Assembly: GCF_008806385.1 (NCBI RefSeq)
Contig: NZ_VZZK01000029.1
Span: 1 to 64,000 of the forward strand
Source: Methylobacterium soli
GTDB taxonomy: Bacteria; Pseudomonadota; Alphaproteobacteria; Rhizobiales; Beijerinckiaceae
Direction of reading: 5' to 3'
DNA length: 64,000 bases
Part shown: one piece after another, positions 62,589 through 64,000 of the stretch
Position numbering within the stretch: the first letter of the stretch is position 1
Layout: each line of letters opens with the position of its first letter
Notes under the pieces: model-generated
The model's input: only the letters and a program-made list of their open reading frames with translations
What the model was told of the DNA's origin: nothing
Database searches by the model: none
Program-made: the position numbers and the translations under genes

Positions 62589-63194
62589 CTACTTCCGGGC
62601 GAGATCGCCAAGCGCGAGGTTGAGCGCCAGCACGTTGACCCGCGGCTCGCCGAGGAGGCCGAGGGTCCGGCCCTCGATATGGGCGCTCACGAGGGCGCGA
62701 ATCCGGTCCTCCGGCAGGTTCCGGGCCCTGGCGATGCGCGGGACCTGGAACAGGGCGGCCTCGGGCGAGATGTCCGGGTCGAGGCCGGAGCCGCTCGTCG
62801 TGACGAGGTCGACGGGCACCGGCTGCCCGGGATTCTCGGCCCTCAGGGCGTCGAGATCCCCCTTGACGCGTTCGGCGAGCGCGGCGCTCGTGGGCCCGAG
62901 ATTGGAGCCGCCGGAATTCGCCGCGTTGTCGGGCGCCGGCACGGTCTTGGCGGAATCGGAGGGGTCCGGCGCCGTGGTGGCCGAGGGCCGGCCGTGGAAA
63001 TCGCCGGCGCCGGTGAAGCTCTGCCCGATCAGGCGGGAGCCGACGATCCGGCCGTCGCGCTCGATCAGGCTGCCGGCGGCCTCCGCCGGGAAGACCCATC
63101 CCGCGATGCCGGTCATCGCGAGGGGATAGGCGAGCCCGGTGATCGCCGTGAGGGCGACGAGCAGGACGAGGGCGGGGCGAAGCTCTGTCAGCAT
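62589..63194 (-). CDS. kdpC: Potassium-transporting ATPase subunit C
   Basis: A 201-residue protein with a single N-terminal membrane helix ([20 protein letters not shown]) and the family motifs [23 protein letters not shown] and the end [13 protein letters not shown]. It is the assembly/affinity subunit of the KdpFABC pump. GGAGAT precedes the ATG, which decides against the long open frame upstream. The gap from kdpB is 20 bases. Confidence 0.9.
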   Translation of the reverse strand: MLTELRPALVLLVALTAITGLAYPLAMTGIAGWVFPAEAAGSLIERDGRIVGSRLIGQSFTGAGDFHGRPSATTAPDPSDSAKTVPAPDNAANSGGSNLGPTSAALAERVKGDLDALRAENPGQPVPVDLVTTSGSGLDPDISPEAALFQVPRIARARNLPEDRIRALVSAHIEGRTLGLLGEPRVNVLALNLALGDLARK

Positions 63195-63214
63195 GGGGGT
63201 GATCTCCTTGGGGA

Positions 63215-64000
63215 TCAGGCGAGGTGCAGGGCGGTGACGGCGAGGTCGATGGCCTTGATGCCGAGGAAGGGCACCAGGATGCCGCCGAGGCCGTAGATCA
63301 GGAGGTTGCGCCGCAGCAGCGCGGCGGCGCCGACCGCCCGGTAGGACACCCCGCGCAGCGCCAGCGGGATCAGCGCGACGATCACGAGGGCGTTGAAGAT
63401 GATGGCCGAGAGGATCGCGCTCTGGGGCGAGGCGAGGCCCATGACGTTGAGCGCCTGGAGCTGCGGATAGAGCCCGAGGAACATCGCCGGGATGATGGCG
63501 AAGTACTTCGCCACGTCGTTGGCGATCGAGAAGGTCGTGAGCGCCCCGCGCGTCATCAGGAGCTGCTTGCCGATGCCCACGATCTCGATGAGCTTCGTCG
63601 GATCGGAATCGAGGTCGACCATGTTGCCGGCCTCGCGCGCCGCCACCGTGCCGGTGTTCATGGCGACGCCGACATCGGCCTGGGCGAGCGCGGGGGCGTC
63701 GTTGGTGCCGTCGCCGCACATGGCGACGAGCTTGCCCTCCGCCTGCTCGCGCCGGATCAGCGCCAGCTTGTCCTCGGGGGTGGCCTGGGCGAGGAAATCG
63801 TCGACGCCCGCTTCCGCCGCGATGGCGGCCGCCGTCATGGGGTTGTCGCCCGTGATCATGACCGTGCGGATGCCCATGCGGCGCAGCTCCGCGAAGCGCT
63901 CCCGGATGCCGCCCTTCACGATGTCCTTCAGGCAGACCACGCCGAGCAGCCGCCCGTCGCGGGCGACCGCCAGCGGCGTGCCGCCGGCCTTGGCGATCTC
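63215..64000 (-). CDS. kdpB: Potassium-transporting ATPase subunit B, C-terminal part (runs off the window)
   Basis: The last 261 residues of the P-type ATPase subunit that hydrolyses ATP. Visible are the hinge [20 protein letters not shown] and the [20 protein letters not shown] motif, then the membrane helices ([33 protein letters not shown]). The phosphorylation site DKTGT lies beyond the window edge. Genes to the right should be kdpA and possibly kdpF. Confidence 0.9.
   Translation of the reverse strand, partial: EIAKAGGTPLAVARDGRLLGVVCLKDIVKGGIRERFAELRRMGIRTVMITGDNPMTAAAIAAEAGVDDFLAQATPEDKLALIRREQAEGKLVAMCGDGTNDAPALAQADVGVAMNTGTVAAREAGNMVDLDSDPTKLIEIVGIGKQLLMTRGALTTFSIANDVAKYFAIIPAMFLGLYPQLQALNVMGLASPQSAILSAIIFNALVIVALIPLALRGVSYRAVGAAALLRRNLLIYGLGGILVPFLGIKAIDLAVTALHLA

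Overview
The window is GC-rich DNA from an alphaproteobacterium. The gene content and style (2-aminoethylphosphonate catabolism, amino-acid oxidases, Kdp system, lambdoid-type prophage genes with many ATGA/GTGA overlaps) best fit a Methylobacterium-like member of the Hyphomicrobiales. This is a judgement from reading the sequence, not a database match.

Layout. (1) 1-5820: AT-richer, probably acquired surface-polysaccharide genes: a glycosyltransferase, an FkbM-type methyltransferase broken at a run of eight G, a methyltransferase-kinase fusion resembling O-antigen chain terminators, and an exported protein. (2) About 6090-17647: a decayed prophage. Leftward it carries immunity (Cro-like), RuvC-like, a 3'-truncated Sak4-like ATPase and a lysis cassette that continues into three extra membrane proteins, one of which looks like a free-standing ethylene-receptor sensor domain. 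Rightward it carries a CI-like repressor, small early genes, a cut-down DNA methyltransferase, an excisionase-like gene and a tyrosine integrase. It ends at a 3' fragment of a proline tRNA gene. No terminase, portal, capsid or tail gene is present. The CI/Cro intergenic region has three similar 13-bp palindromes and the second early promoter has two more. (3) 18005-19328: small chromosomal genes.

(4) 19479-29618: one long leftward cluster with two complete polar amino-acid ABC transporters, two FAD amine oxidases and a 2-hydroxyacid dehydrogenase. It faces an XRE-cupin regulator with two matching 16-bp palindromes between them. It looks like uptake and oxidation of an N-substituted amino acid or polyamine-like compound. 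(5) 29892-34396: a small membrane protein, a drug/metabolite exporter, a large FAD-GcvT demethylase-like protein and a DeoR regulator. A 14-bp repeat at the demethylase-exporter junction creates a chain of ATGA stop-start overlaps. (6) 34393-44664: a 2-aminoethylphosphonate locus: LysR regulator, phnW, phnX, a three-gene ABC importer, a PLP enzyme like the ammonia-lyase PbfA, and a Na/Pi cotransporter with a PhoU-like tail. (7) 44674-46317: an RppH-type Nudix hydrolase and a LysR regulator.

(8) 46426-49066: a low-GC patch with a methyltransferase, a DUF4279 protein, a membrane protein and two 169-bp elements with related terminal repeats. (9) 49067-52245: a sensor that keeps the histidine-kinase layout but lacks the key residues, overlapping by one base an MscS channel with a cyclic-nucleotide-type domain. 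(10) 52573-56140: CoA-transferase, HMG-CoA-lyase-like enzyme and MFS carrier, probably for a branched dicarboxylate. (11) 56184-59146: an Lrp/AsnC regulator diverging from a transketolase/AceE-like enzyme. (12) 59152-64000: kdpE, kdpD, kdpC and the 3' part of kdpB, all leftward.
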